A stretch of 15,204 bases of DNA from Bacillota bacterium (GTDB taxonomy: Bacteria; Bacillota; Clostridia; Oscillospirales; Acutalibacteraceae), in NCBI GenBank assembly GCA_023397245.1, contig JAEWUH010000219.1, positions 1-15,204 on the forward strand. The letters run 5' to 3'. A model generated the notes under the pieces. It was not told where the DNA came from, did no database searches, and saw only the letters and a program-made list of their open reading frames with translations. Of this stretch, positions 5,736-12,645 are shown piece after piece. The translations under genes were made by a program, and so were the position numbers. Position 1 is the stretch's first letter, and each line of letters begins with the position of its first letter.

Positions 5736-6104
5736 ATGGCGTGGAATTTAAAATCCGACCGGCCGATTTATTCCCAGCTGATTGAACAGATTGAATTGAT
5801 GGTTGTTTCCGGCATCTATCCCGCCGGGTCTAAGCTGCCTTCCGTCCGCGATATGGCGGGAGAGGCTTCGGTAAATCCGAACACCATGCAGAGGGCTTTG
5901 TCCCAGCTGGAAAGCGAAGGTTTGCTTTATTCACAGCGCACGAGCGGCAGATTTGTTACAGAGGACGTGGAGAAGATTATGAAAACCAAGAATATTCTTG
6001 CCATGCAATTAATAAACGAATTTATTGAGAACATGAGCAATCTGGGATATAACCGCCAGCAGACGGTTTCTCTTATTGAACGCGCAGCAGAGGAGGAAAA
6101 ATAA
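5736..6104 (+). CDS. GntR-family transcriptional regulator, YtrA type
   Basis: A 122-residue regulator. The N-terminal winged helix covers about residues 10-76: PIYSQLIEQI, GSKLPSVRDMAGEASVNPNTMQRAL and a wing ending SGRFVTED. Only about 45 residues follow, forming helices but no ligand-binding domain, which is the hallmark of the YtrA subfamily. Such regulators usually repress themselves together with adjacent ABC transporter genes. The ATG at 5736 follows GGAGGTG (5724-5730) by 5 nt; a GTG at 5712 would translate through the binding site and operator and is rejected. The stop overlaps the ABC gene start (TAATG). The inducing signal is not visible; in related systems envelope-active compounds are common inducers. 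Confidence 0.9.
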   Translation: MAWNLKSDRPIYSQLIEQIELMVVSGIYPAGSKLPSVRDMAGEASVNPNTMQRALSQLESEGLLYSQRTSGRFVTEDVEKIMKTKNILAMQLINEFIENMSNLGYNRQQTVSLIERAAEEEK

Positions 6105-6802
6105 TGGAGAACATTTTGGAATGCCACAATCTCGTCAAGTTTTTCCCGGGATGTCTGGCATTGAATTCGGTGAATCTTGCGGTACCCAAAGGGCAGATCG
6201 TTGGGCTTCTGGGGCCGAACGGCAGCGGCAAAAGCACCTTGATCAAGCTGGCGAACGGCCTGATCACCCCAACCAGCGGCAAAATACTGATTGACGGCAT
6301 GGAGCCCGGGATCGAAACGAAAAAAATTGTTTCCTACCTGCCAGAGCGTACTTACCTGAACGACTGGATGACCGTAAATAATATGATCGATTTCTTCGGC
6401 GATTTTTATACCGACTTTAACAAACAGAAGGCTTATGATATGCTTCGGCGCCTGAATGTGGATCCCGCAAACCGGCTGAAAACCATGAGCAAGGGCACAA
6501 AGGAAAAGGTACAGCTGATTCTGGTCATGAGCCGTGAAGCGGAGCTTTATCTGCTTGATGAACCGATCGGAGGGGTTGACCCCGCGGCCAGGGATTATAT
6601 TCTTGACACCATCATCGGCAATTATAACGAAAATGCAACCGTTATTATTTCTACCCATCTTATTTCAGATGTAGAAAAAATTCTGGACGGCGTTATTTTC
6701 ATCAATCAGGGCAACATCGTGCTGACTTCTACGGTGGACGATATCCGTGAGCGCGAGAATAAGAGCGTGGATGCGCTGTTTAGGGAGGTCTTCAAATGTT
6801 AG
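6104..6802 (+). CDS. ABC transporter ATP-binding protein (YtrB/BcrA-like)
   Basis: A 232-residue nucleotide-binding subunit. Walker A is GPNGSGKST (37-45), the Q-loop region reads YLPERT (78-83), Walker B is LYLLDEP (148-154), the D-loop is GGVDP (156-160) and the switch histidine is His185 (STHLI). The signature motif is the variant MSKGTKEK (128-135) instead of LSGGQ, which is usual in transporters of this type paired with YtrA regulators. AGGAGG at 6091-6096 lies 7 nt before the ATG, inside the end of gntR. The gene overlaps the permease by 7 nt, so regulator, ATPase and permease are translationally linked. It is probably the motor of an exporter or envelope-maintenance transporter; the substrate is unknown. 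Confidence 0.93.
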   Translation: MENILECHNLVKFFPGCLALNSVNLAVPKGQIVGLLGPNGSGKSTLIKLANGLITPTSGKILIDGMEPGIETKKIVSYLPERTYLNDWMTVNNMIDFFGDFYTDFNKQKAYDMLRRLNVDPANRLKTMSKGTKEKVQLILVMSREAELYLLDEPIGGVDPAARDYILDTIIGNYNENATVIISTHLISDVEKILDGVIFINQGNIVLTSTVDDIRERENKSVDALFREVFKC

Positions 6803-7590
6803 GCAAGCTTATAAAATATGAACTCCGGGCAACGAGCCGGATATTCCTGCCGATGTATGCGCTATTGTTTGTTTTTGCGCTGATCAATAAGTTCTTTATT
6901 TCAATCAACCTGGATTATATGAAAGCACCGCAGATTGTAGCCATGACGGCATTCGTGGCTATTATTGTAGGAATCTGCGTGATGACGCTGGTGGTTACGA
7001 TTCAGCGGTTCAACAAAAACCTGCTCACCGATGAAGGTTACCTGTCCTTTACTCTGCCGGTCAAAGCACACAGCCATGTGGACTGCAAGATTATTGTCAG
7101 CCTGATCTGGTTTATGCTGAGCGGAATTGTCGCAACGGTTTCCATTTTTGTATTGGCAATCGACCCCAATACGCTGGTTCACTTGCAGGAATTTTTTGCG
7201 GAATGCGCGGATGCTTTCCGTCAGGTCGGAGCAAACGGCGTGATTGTTATTCTGGAAGGAATTCTTCTGCTCCTTCTTTCCGTCCTTTCGTCTACCATTA
7301 CGATTTACGCCGCGATCACAATCGGCAATATGAGCTCCAAACATAAGCTTTTAGCCGGAGTGGGTGCCTATCTTGGCTTTGGAGTCATTGAACAGATCAT
7401 TATCACCACCATTCTCAGTGCTTTACGTGATTTGCCGGAGCATTATTTCGACAACATTAAAACGATTCAAGGCGGAGTGCAGGCAGCCGAAATCATGATG
7501 CTCGCCATGATCATCTACACGCTGATTTTTGGAGTCGCTTATTATGTGCTGACCAACTGGATGCTGAAAAACAAATTAAATTTAGAATAA
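6796..7590 (+). CDS. ABC transporter permease, partner of the GntR-linked ATPase
   Basis: A 264-residue membrane protein with six predicted membrane segments at about residues 16-36, 48-70, 99-122, 148-176, 185-208 and 232-256. Between the second and third lies TDEGYLSFTLPV (78-89), a conserved cytoplasmic motif of permeases encoded beside YtrA-type regulators as I recall them; it may contact the ATPase. The ATG at 6796 overlaps the ATPase stop and has GGGAGGT at 6783-6789. The gene is last in the operon and ends 23 bp before the terminator at 7614. No permease gene for a different partner is present, so the transporter is probably a homodimer of this pair. Confidence 0.87.
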   Translation: MLGKLIKYELRATSRIFLPMYALLFVFALINKFFISINLDYMKAPQIVAMTAFVAIIVGICVMTLVVTIQRFNKNLLTDEGYLSFTLPVKAHSHVDCKIIVSLIWFMLSGIVATVSIFVLAIDPNTLVHLQEFFAECADAFRQVGANGVIVILEGILLLLLSVLSSTITIYAAITIGNMSSKHKLLAGVGAYLGFGVIEQIIITTILSALRDLPEHYFDNIKTIQGGVQAAEIMMLAMIIYTLIFGVAYYVLTNWMLKNKLNLE

Positions 7591-7613
7591 GCTTTACGCA
7601 AATACAGCTTGAG

Positions 7614-7633
7614 GGCGCGTCACAGGACGCGCC
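7614..7633 (+). terminator. Intrinsic terminator of the gntR-ABC operon
   Basis: A perfect 8-bp GC-rich stem (GGCGCGTC with GACGCGCC) with loop ACAG, followed by TTTTGTATT. Confidence 0.88.
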
Positions 7634-7664
7634 TTTTGTATTGAAAAAAATACCGCGAACAACT

Positions 7665-7708
7665 ATAATATGTTCATAAAATAAACACTTCATATTTGAA
7701 CATATTAT
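7665..7708. promoter_or_regulatory. Perfect 12-bp inverted repeat before the second ABC operon, candidate operator
   Basis: ATAATATGTTCA (7665-7676) and TGAACATATTAT (7697-7708) are exact reverse complements separated by 20 bp. The right arm overlaps a weak promoter candidate, TAAACA (7682-7687) with an 18-bp spacer to TATTAT (7706-7711). Centre-to-centre spacing of the arms is 32 bp, about three helical turns, as expected for two dimer sites or a looped site. It shares no sequence with the 36-bp GntR operators, and no cognate regulator gene is adjacent. Confidence 0.5.
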
Positions 7709-7755
7709 TATTAATACGATTGAGAATATTTTTAAATAACGAGGAGTGATTTCCA

Positions 7756-8664
7756 ATGTATGCAATCAGTGCCAAAGGCCTTACCAAGTCCTATGACGGA
7801 AAGGCTCTGGCTTTGGACAGCCTGAATCTGGAGGTTCCGCGCGGTGGTGTATTCGGTTTTCTGGGGCCGAACGGCGCGGGGAAAACGACCACCGTTAAGC
7901 TTCTTACCGGACTTTTGAAGCCTACGAAGGGCGAATGCAGGGTGTTTGACCTTGATCCGGGCAGAAAGCCGTGTGACGTACACCGAATTTGCGGCGTTAT
8001 GACGGAAAGTGCCAAAATGTACGGCCAGCTTACCGGAATGGAAAACCTGATCTTCTTTGCCCGGACTTCCGGCATGACGCAGGAGGCCTGCAGTCTGAAA
8101 GCGGGCGAACTGCTCAAACAGCTTGACCTGTGGGACGCGCGTGATAAAAAGCTGAGCGCGTATTCCACCGGTATGGCGCAGCGCCTTTCCCTTGCCCGGG
8201 CGTTGATTAATTCCCCGCAGGTGCTTTTTCTGGATGAGCCCACCAGCGGGCTGGACCCGGAGTCTGCGCAGGCGGTCAATGAGCTGATTATGACCCTGGC
8301 AAAGGGTTCTGGAACCACGGTGTTCCTATGTACACACCAGCTCCGTTATGCGGAGGATCTTTGCAGCAGCTACGGAATTATCGAGAAGGGAAGGCTGCTC
8401 GCTTCCGGCGATCTGCAGTCTCTTTGTGATGCAATCGGCTGCCGCATCCGAGCCGGCTTCCGGCTCGCTCCGGGGGAGACGCTGGAGGGCTTTGCCGAAG
8501 AATTCGGCTGGTGGCAGACGGAAATTACAAGGGAAGAGGAAATGCCCGGGCTGCTGAAGAAAATTATGGACGACGGCAGCCATGTTTACGAAGCCCGGCT
8601 GATCCGTCCGACTCTGGAAGATGTATATTTCAGCTATACCGAACGTCAGGAGGCGCAGCAATGA
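7756..8664 (+). CDS. ABC transporter ATP-binding protein (ABC-2 exporter type)
   Basis: A 302-residue nucleotide-binding subunit of a DrrA/CcmA-like exporter. Walker A is GPNGAGKTT (37-45), the signature is YSTGMAQR (136-143), Walker B with D-loop is VLFLDEPTSGLDP (156-168) and the switch histidine is His194 (CTHQL). About 85 residues follow the core, ending in the LEDVYFSYT-type tail typical of this group. The ATG at 7756 follows GAGGAG (7741-7746). The stop overlaps the permease start as ATGA. Unlike the first ABC unit it has a near-canonical signature and no GntR gene, so it is a separate transporter. Substrate unknown. Confidence 0.92.
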   Translation: MYAISAKGLTKSYDGKALALDSLNLEVPRGGVFGFLGPNGAGKTTTVKLLTGLLKPTKGECRVFDLDPGRKPCDVHRICGVMTESAKMYGQLTGMENLIFFARTSGMTQEACSLKAGELLKQLDLWDARDKKLSAYSTGMAQRLSLARALINSPQVLFLDEPTSGLDPESAQAVNELIMTLAKGSGTTVFLCTHQLRYAEDLCSSYGIIEKGRLLASGDLQSLCDAIGCRIRAGFRLAPGETLEGFAEEFGWWQTEITREEEMPGLLKKIMDDGSHVYEARLIRPTLEDVYFSYTERQEAQQ

Positions 8665-9458
8665 AATTGTTTTCAACGGCTGAAAAGGCGATCATGAAAA
8701 AGGATTTCGGCGAAATCTGGGATACCAAGATGGCGCGCAATACCCTGCTTCTGCTCCCAATTATACTGGTGGTGATTCTGCCCGCCTTTTACCTTGCCCT
8801 GATTTATTTTCTCCCTGCGGAACAGATTAACGGCGCGGATAAAATGCTGAAGCTTCTTCCGCCGGAGGCACAGGGCTTTTCGGTACAGCAGTCGATGTTC
8901 TATGTGATGACGAATTTTCTGTGCCCCATGTTCTTTTTAATGATTCCGCTCATGGTTTCAAGTATATCCGCGGCATGCAGCTTTGTCGGCGAAAAGGAGC
9001 GCAGCACGATTGAGACGCTGCTCCTTACCCCGATGAGCATGAGACAAATTTTTAAGGCGAAGGTTTTTGGCTGCGTCATTTTATCCGGCATTTCCACGCT
9101 GATCGCCTTTGTCGCGTTTTCGGTTGTGACCTCGGTCGGGGACCTTATTATGAAAATGCCGTTTTTCCTGAACTGGAACTGGCTGGTGCTCCTGCTGTTT
9201 TTTGCTCCGGCAATCACCGTCTTCGGCGTGATCTTTATGGTGATTTTTTCAGGCAAAAGCAAAAGCTATATGGAATCGTTCCAGACGTCCAGCTATATTG
9301 TGCTGCCGGTTATCCTGCTCTTCATGGGGCAGTTTACAGGCCTCTTTCAGCTCAATGCGCTGATACTGCTGCTGATTTCCGTTGTCATCATCATTCTGGA
9401 TATCGTTCTTCTGCTGTTTGGCTCCCGCTCCTTTACGCCGGAAAAACTGTTAAAGTAA
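8661..9458 (+). CDS. ABC-2 type transporter permease
   Basis: A 265-residue permease of the ABC-2 family, partner of the preceding ATPase. Hydrophobic segments lie at about residues 28-50, 84-106, 136-158, 173-197, 211-229 and 232-253. FVGEKERSTIETLLLTPMS (108-126) is the conserved cytoplasmic loop of ABC-2/NatB-like permeases that couples to the ATPase. I use the ATG at 8661 with AGGAGG at 8648-8653; the frame is open further upstream, from 8511, but that part only shadows the ATPase gene. I see no clear terminator after it; the PHP gene's own promoter begins within 10 bp. Confidence 0.9.
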   Translation: MKLFSTAEKAIMKKDFGEIWDTKMARNTLLLLPIILVVILPAFYLALIYFLPAEQINGADKMLKLLPPEAQGFSVQQSMFYVMTNFLCPMFFLMIPLMVSSISAACSFVGEKERSTIETLLLTPMSMRQIFKAKVFGCVILSGISTLIAFVAFSVVTSVGDLIMKMPFFLNWNWLVLLLFFAPAITVFGVIFMVIFSGKSKSYMESFQTSSYIVLPVILLFMGQFTGLFQLNALILLLISVVIIILDIVLLLFGSRSFTPEKLLK

Positions 9459-9466
9459 CGGAACAT

Positions 9467-9495
9467 TTGCCTTAACCGCCAAATTGTATTATAAT
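9467..9495 (+). promoter_or_regulatory. SigA-type promoter of the PHP phosphoesterase gene
   Basis: TTGCCT (9467-9472), a 17-bp spacer and a perfect TATAAT (9490-9495). It supports a start downstream of it, at GTG 9532, and rules out the TTG at 9484, which lies before the transcription start. Confidence 0.75.
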
Positions 9496-9531
9496 AGATA
9501 TAATAAAAGGTTAAGACAGGAAGGTGATTGG

Positions 9532-10371
9532 GTGGCTGCAGATTTGCATTGTCACACCAAAATGTCGGATGGTTCGGTCAGCATTGATGAAGTTGTTATG
9601 CTTGCCAAAAAAAGAGGCTTGTCTACGATTGCGATTACCGATCACGATACATTTGCTGGTACGACCAGGGCAAAAATCTTTGGGGACAGGCATGGAATAG
9701 AAGTGATCTCCGGCGTGGAATTTTCAACGATTGACACCGCAACAGGCCGCAAGGCGCATATTTTATGTTACCTGTGCGACAACCCGGACCGTCTGGTCGG
9801 TTTGTGCAAACGTACGGCGGACAGCCGGCGGCGCGCCGCAAGCATCATGATACAGAAGACGATGCGAATTTACCCGATCACGGCGGATATGGTTGTCCGC
9901 CGGGCACACGGAAGCACGAATATCTTTAAGCAGCATATCATGCACGCGTTGATTGACGCGGGATACGCCAGCCACTTTTTCGGAGCCACGTTCAAAAAGC
10001 TGTTCAATTCAAAAAACGGACTGGCTTACTGCAGCGTTGAGTATCCGGATGTTCACGACGTAATCAAACAGATACACGATGCGGGCGGGGTTGCGGTTCT
10101 TGCCCACCCGGGGGAATACAACAGTTACGATCTGCTTGAGCAGCTGGGGTCAAACCACGAAATTGAAGGCGTTGAGGTCTGGCACCCGCGCAACAAACCG
10201 GGGGATGAGGAAACATTCATTGCCGCGGCAAAAAAATACGGTCTGGTCATGACGGGCGGCACGGATTTCCACGGGATGTACACAAGTATACGGGCACCGC
10301 TCGGTACCTGTACAACGCCGGACGACCAGCTGGAAGCGCTAAAAAAACGTAAGGCACAAATATCAGAATAG
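9532..10371 (+). CDS. PHP-domain phosphoesterase (TrpH/YciV-like)
   Basis: A 279-residue single-domain PHP protein. Metal ligands typical of the family are present: His6 and His8 (DLHCHT), Asp13 (SDG), His38 (ITDHDT), Glu63 (GVEFS), His76 (KAHIL), His192 (LAHPGEY) and Asp245/His247 (TDFHG). The closest recognised type is TrpH/YciV, whose studied members hydrolyse nucleoside 3',5'-bisphosphates or trim 5' RNA ends; activity on the same substrates is inferred. The start is GTG at 9532, with AAGGTG at 9521-9526 and a 5-nt spacer, giving the MxxDLHCHT opening usual in the family. The TSCPD gene follows 12 bp later and is probably cotranscribed. Confidence 0.87.
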   Translation: MAADLHCHTKMSDGSVSIDEVVMLAKKRGLSTIAITDHDTFAGTTRAKIFGDRHGIEVISGVEFSTIDTATGRKAHILCYLCDNPDRLVGLCKRTADSRRRAASIMIQKTMRIYPITADMVVRRAHGSTNIFKQHIMHALIDAGYASHFFGATFKKLFNSKNGLAYCSVEYPDVHDVIKQIHDAGGVAVLAHPGEYNSYDLLEQLGSNHEIEGVEVWHPRNKPGDEETFIAAAKKYGLVMTGGTDFHGMYTSIRAPLGTCTTPDDQLEALKKRKAQISE

Positions 10372-10383
10372 GTGAGGAATAAA

Positions 10384-10644
10384 TTGGAATATCATTATAA
10401 AACAAGCGGCACCTGCTCGTCCGAGATGATCGTCGAGCTGGACGGAGATACGGTAAAATCGGTAAAAGTAATCGGAGGATGCAACGGAAATTCAAAAGGG
10501 ATTTGTTCGCTGGTTCAGGGAATGAAGGCGGATGAGGTAATCCGGCGCTGTAAGGGGATACGGTGCGGATTCAAGACGACCTCCTGTCCGGATCAGCTCG
10601 CAAACGCCTTGTTACAGGCTCAGAAGCAGCAGAGCGGAAAATAG
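10384..10644 (+). CDS. TSCPD-domain protein (TIGR03905-like)
   Basis: An 86-residue protein with the four conserved cysteines of the family: Cys11 (GTCS), Cys33 (GGCNGN), Cys61 (IRCG) and Cys68 in TTSCPDQLA. The domain also occurs at the C-terminus of vitamin B12-dependent ribonucleotide reductases, where its cysteines are thought to bind metal or serve in redox. The free-standing small protein is common in Clostridia and uncharacterised. I prefer the TTG at 10384, with GAGG (10374-10377) 6 nt upstream, because MEYHYKTSGTC matches the usual N-terminus. A GTG at 10372 would add four residues. Confidence 0.82.
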   Translation: MEYHYKTSGTCSSEMIVELDGDTVKSVKVIGGCNGNSKGICSLVQGMKADEVIRRCKGIRCGFKTTSCPDQLANALLQAQKQQSGK

Positions 10645-10646
10645 AT

Positions 10647-10674
10647 AAAGGGCTGCGAATAATCGCAGCCCTTT
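10647..10674. terminator. Bidirectional terminator between the TSCPD gene and the cysteine-rich peptide gene
   Basis: A perfect 12-bp stem (10647-10658 with 10663-10674) with loop ATAA begins 3 bp after the TSCPD stop and ends 10 bp from the stop of the minus-strand peptide gene. T-rich sequence lies on both sides, so it can end both converging transcripts. Confidence 0.85.
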
Positions 10675-10683
10675 CTTGTGCGG

Positions 10684-10812
10684 TTAGCAGCAGCCGTTGT
10701 TGCCGCATCCACGATCGCAGTCGTTGTTATTTCCGCAGCAGCACACCAGGATGATGATAAGAAGGATAATCCAAGTACAGGAATTGCCGCCACCAAAGAA
10801 ACTGTTACACAT
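10684..10812 (-). CDS. Tiny cysteine-rich membrane peptide, 42 residues, unrecognised
   Basis: A 42-codon gene with a strong ribosome binding site, GAAAGGAGG (10822-10830), 9 nt before the ATG, and a terminator at its end. The peptide has a short polar N-terminus with three glycines, one hydrophobic helix (about residues 13-23, WIILLIIILV), then CCC and a hydrophilic tail rich in Asn, Gly and Cys that ends in CC. Nine of 42 residues are cysteine. I know similar short Cys/Gly/Asn-rich peptides from clostridial genomes but no defined function; a spore-coat or metal-binding membrane peptide is a guess. It is coded on the minus strand, divergent from mcsA. Confidence 0.68.
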   Translation of the reverse strand: MCNSFFGGGNSCTWIILLIIILVCCCGNNNDCDRGCGNNGCC

Positions 10813-11000
10813 AATTGTTTGCCTCCTTTCGGTTTACAATATATAATATTGCATAGGCATAAAACGTGTTACACATAAAATCGGCTCTTTAAAATAAATT
10901 TTATATAAGAAATTATACTGTTTCTATAACGGGAATTCCCCTTATTCTATGCGGCAATGCCAAATTTGGACTAAGAAAATAACAAAAACTTTAGCGCAGA

Positions 11001-11051
11001 GAGTCCTTGCATGCAGCCGGTAAAGCGGGGGTTTTACCTGGGACTGTTCCC
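11001..11051 (+). promoter_or_regulatory. Structured leader before mcsA with competing hairpins
   Basis: GGTAAA pairs with TTTACC (11019-11024 with 11033-11038), and AGTCC pairs with GGACT around it (11002-11006 with 11041-11045). The outer stem competes with GGGA/TCCC (11040-11043 with 11048-11051). No U-run follows and no known riboswitch motif is recognised. The closest -10 upstream is TATACT at 10914-10919, with no good -35. Confidence 0.25.
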
Positions 11052-11102
11052 GAGCGGACACAATGCGATATACGGATTACAGAATTCTACGGAGGAATAA
11101 AA

Positions 11103-11603
11103 ATGTTATGTGAATGCTGTGGGAAAAACCCGGTGACCACACATGTTAAAACGATCATTAACGGCGAACTGACAAAATACTCGCTTTGCGCGGAATGCGC
11201 GCAAAAACTCGGCTACGGCAGTCTCCTCACCGGGCTCGGCCTGAATTACGGGAGCCTTCTGGGCACGTTTTTCGGGGAACCGGAGCAGGAAAGCAAGGAC
11301 GCAGTGCGCTGCAAATGCTGCGGCTGCAGCTTTGAGGATATTGCCCGCACCGGCAGGGTGGGCTGCGCGGAATGTTACCATACCTTCTACAACCGCCTGA
11401 TTCCCCTTATTCAGCGTATTCACGGCAATACCAGACACCGCGGCAAGGTGCCGGGCGGAGAGCAGCTTCAGCCAAGGCCTCAGAGCCAGCTGAGCGTGAT
11501 GCGCAGGGAGCTGCGTGAAGCGATCAATTCTGAGAACTTTGAGCATGCCGCGGATTTGCGCGACCGAATCCGGGAATTGGAGGGAAAAGAAGACCGTGAG
11601 TAA
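11103..11603 (+). CDS. mcsA: McsA-like zinc-finger protein with UVR motif
   Basis: A 166-residue protein. Two pairs of zinc-binding CxxC-type clusters are present: Cys3/Cys5/Cys6 with Cys29/Cys32, and Cys70/72/73/75 with Cys88/Cys91. A UvrB/UvrC (UVR) motif lies at about 132-160 (MRRELREAINSENFEHAADLRD). In Bacillus subtilis McsA activates the arginine kinase McsB in protein quality control and heavy-metal stress. The ATG at 11103 has GGAGG (11091-11095) 7 nt upstream; the longer frame from 11007 adds a sequence with no family features. The gene overlaps mcsB by 8 nt. The usual neighbours ctsR (upstream) and clpC (downstream) are missing. Confidence 0.9.
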   Translation: MLCECCGKNPVTTHVKTIINGELTKYSLCAECAQKLGYGSLLTGLGLNYGSLLGTFFGEPEQESKDAVRCKCCGCSFEDIARTGRVGCAECYHTFYNRLIPLIQRIHGNTRHRGKVPGGEQLQPRPQSQLSVMRRELREAINSENFEHAADLRDRIRELEGKEDRE

Positions 11604-12645
11604 ATGGTATGAAAAAAGCGGCGCGGAAGGCGACGTGGTGATCGGTACGCGCATCCGTCTTGTGCGGAATCTGAGCGGATTTCCTTTTCCTGCGCGAATG
11701 AGCAAAGCCGACCGCCGCATGCTCGCGCAAAGAGTGGCGGAGACAGTCGGCAGCTGTGCACAGTCATATGGCTTTCAGTTTCTTAATATGGAGGAAATTT
11801 CCAAAATACAGGCGGTTTCTCTTGTGGAGCGGTACCTTGCAAGCCCAGAATTTATTTCCGAGCCCGACGGCAGAGGGATGCTGCTGACGGAGGACGAATC
11901 CCTCAGCATCATGCTCAACGGGGAAAACCATCTGACCGTACAGGCCATAACGGAAGGGCTTGATCTGCAGCAGGCCTACCGGATGGCAGATCAGCTCGAT
12001 ACGATTCTGGAGAGGTCCCTGCATTTTGCCTTTGACGAGGCCCTGGGCTATCTTACGCAGAACCCGGTCGATCTTGGAACCGGTATGCGCGCTTCGCTGG
12101 TTCTTCACCTGCCCGCGATGCAGGACGGGGGAGGAATCACAAGGGTTTCCGGCAGCCTGTCCAAGCTGGGGCTGTCCTTGCGGGCAATCTACGGCTCCGG
12201 TACCGCTTCAAAAGGAGCCGTTTATCAGCTGTCAAATCAGGTAACGCTCGGCCTTTCCGAGCAGGAGGCGCTTGCCAACCTCCAGAGCATTGCGCTGCAG
12301 GTTATCCGGCAGGAACGCACAGCCCGGACGGAGCTTGGCAAAAGGCTGGACGTTCAGGATGCCGTAAGCCGTTCTCTGGGAATCCTGCAGAGCGCAAAGC
12401 TTATGACAAACGAGGAATTTATGGGGCTTATTTCCAACGTCCGGTTCGGTGTAGCACAGGGACTTTTTGAAAAAATAAGTTACAATACCATTAATAAGCT
12501 GGTTATTGTCGCGCAGCCGGCCACACTTGCGCTGCACAGCGGGAAAAAGCTGACTGCGAACGAACGCCATCTTCTGCGGGCCCAAACGGTTCAAAGTTTA
12601 TTGAAGGCGGATGATTTTTATGGAGCAAACAATTCCGAACAATGA
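11596..12645 (+). CDS. mcsB: McsB-like phosphagen-kinase-fold protein, catalytic residues degenerate
   Basis: A 349-residue protein that aligns over its full length with McsB, the protein arginine kinase (opening SKWYEKSGAEGDVVIGTRIR; QLSNQVTLG at 211-219). TRIR (18-21), His112 and Arg165 (LGTGMRAS) of the kinase core are kept. Several positions conserved in Bacillus subtilis McsB are changed: NEEDHIRIQ reads NGENHLTVQ (108-116), so the phosphate-contacting Arg is Thr114. SCPTN reads QNPVD (155-159), so the Cys is Asn156. YGEGSEA reads YGSGTAS (199-205), losing both glutamates. The phosphoarginine-binding RD reads Arg324-His325. The start is GTG at 11596, with GGAGGG 11 nt upstream inside mcsA. 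The frame is intact, so this is not simple decay; it may be a pseudokinase or have altered activity. Confidence 0.85.
   Translation: MSKWYEKSGAEGDVVIGTRIRLVRNLSGFPFPARMSKADRRMLAQRVAETVGSCAQSYGFQFLNMEEISKIQAVSLVERYLASPEFISEPDGRGMLLTEDESLSIMLNGENHLTVQAITEGLDLQQAYRMADQLDTILERSLHFAFDEALGYLTQNPVDLGTGMRASLVLHLPAMQDGGGITRVSGSLSKLGLSLRAIYGSGTASKGAVYQLSNQVTLGLSEQEALANLQSIALQVIRQERTARTELGKRLDVQDAVSRSLGILQSAKLMTNEEFMGLISNVRFGVAQGLFEKISYNTINKLVIVAQPATLALHSGKKLTANERHLLRAQTVQSLLKADDFYGANNSEQ

Noticed and set aside
5927..6658. A 243-codon open frame on the minus strand across the gntR-ABC junction, with similar long frames at 238-852 and 3634-4242
   Set aside because: Each lies opposite a gene with clear family motifs, lacks a ribosome binding site and has no recognisable domains of its own.
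9485..9505. TGTATTAT before the PHP gene as a third GntR operator
   Set aside because: Only the first eight bases match and there is no palindromic right arm; it is explained by the TATAAT promoter.
10985..11060. Resemblance of the mcsA leader to the start of a T-box leader (GCGCAGAGAGTCC)
   Set aside because: The obligatory antiterminator sequence (TGGNACCGCG type) and a terminator are absent, and mcsA is not a typical T-box target.
10813..11102. Search for a CtsR heptad repeat or a CIRCE element before mcsA
   Set aside because: Neither the direct GGTCAAA-type repeats nor the TTAGCACTC inverted repeat is present; GGGAATTCCC at 10931-10940 is only a short palindrome.
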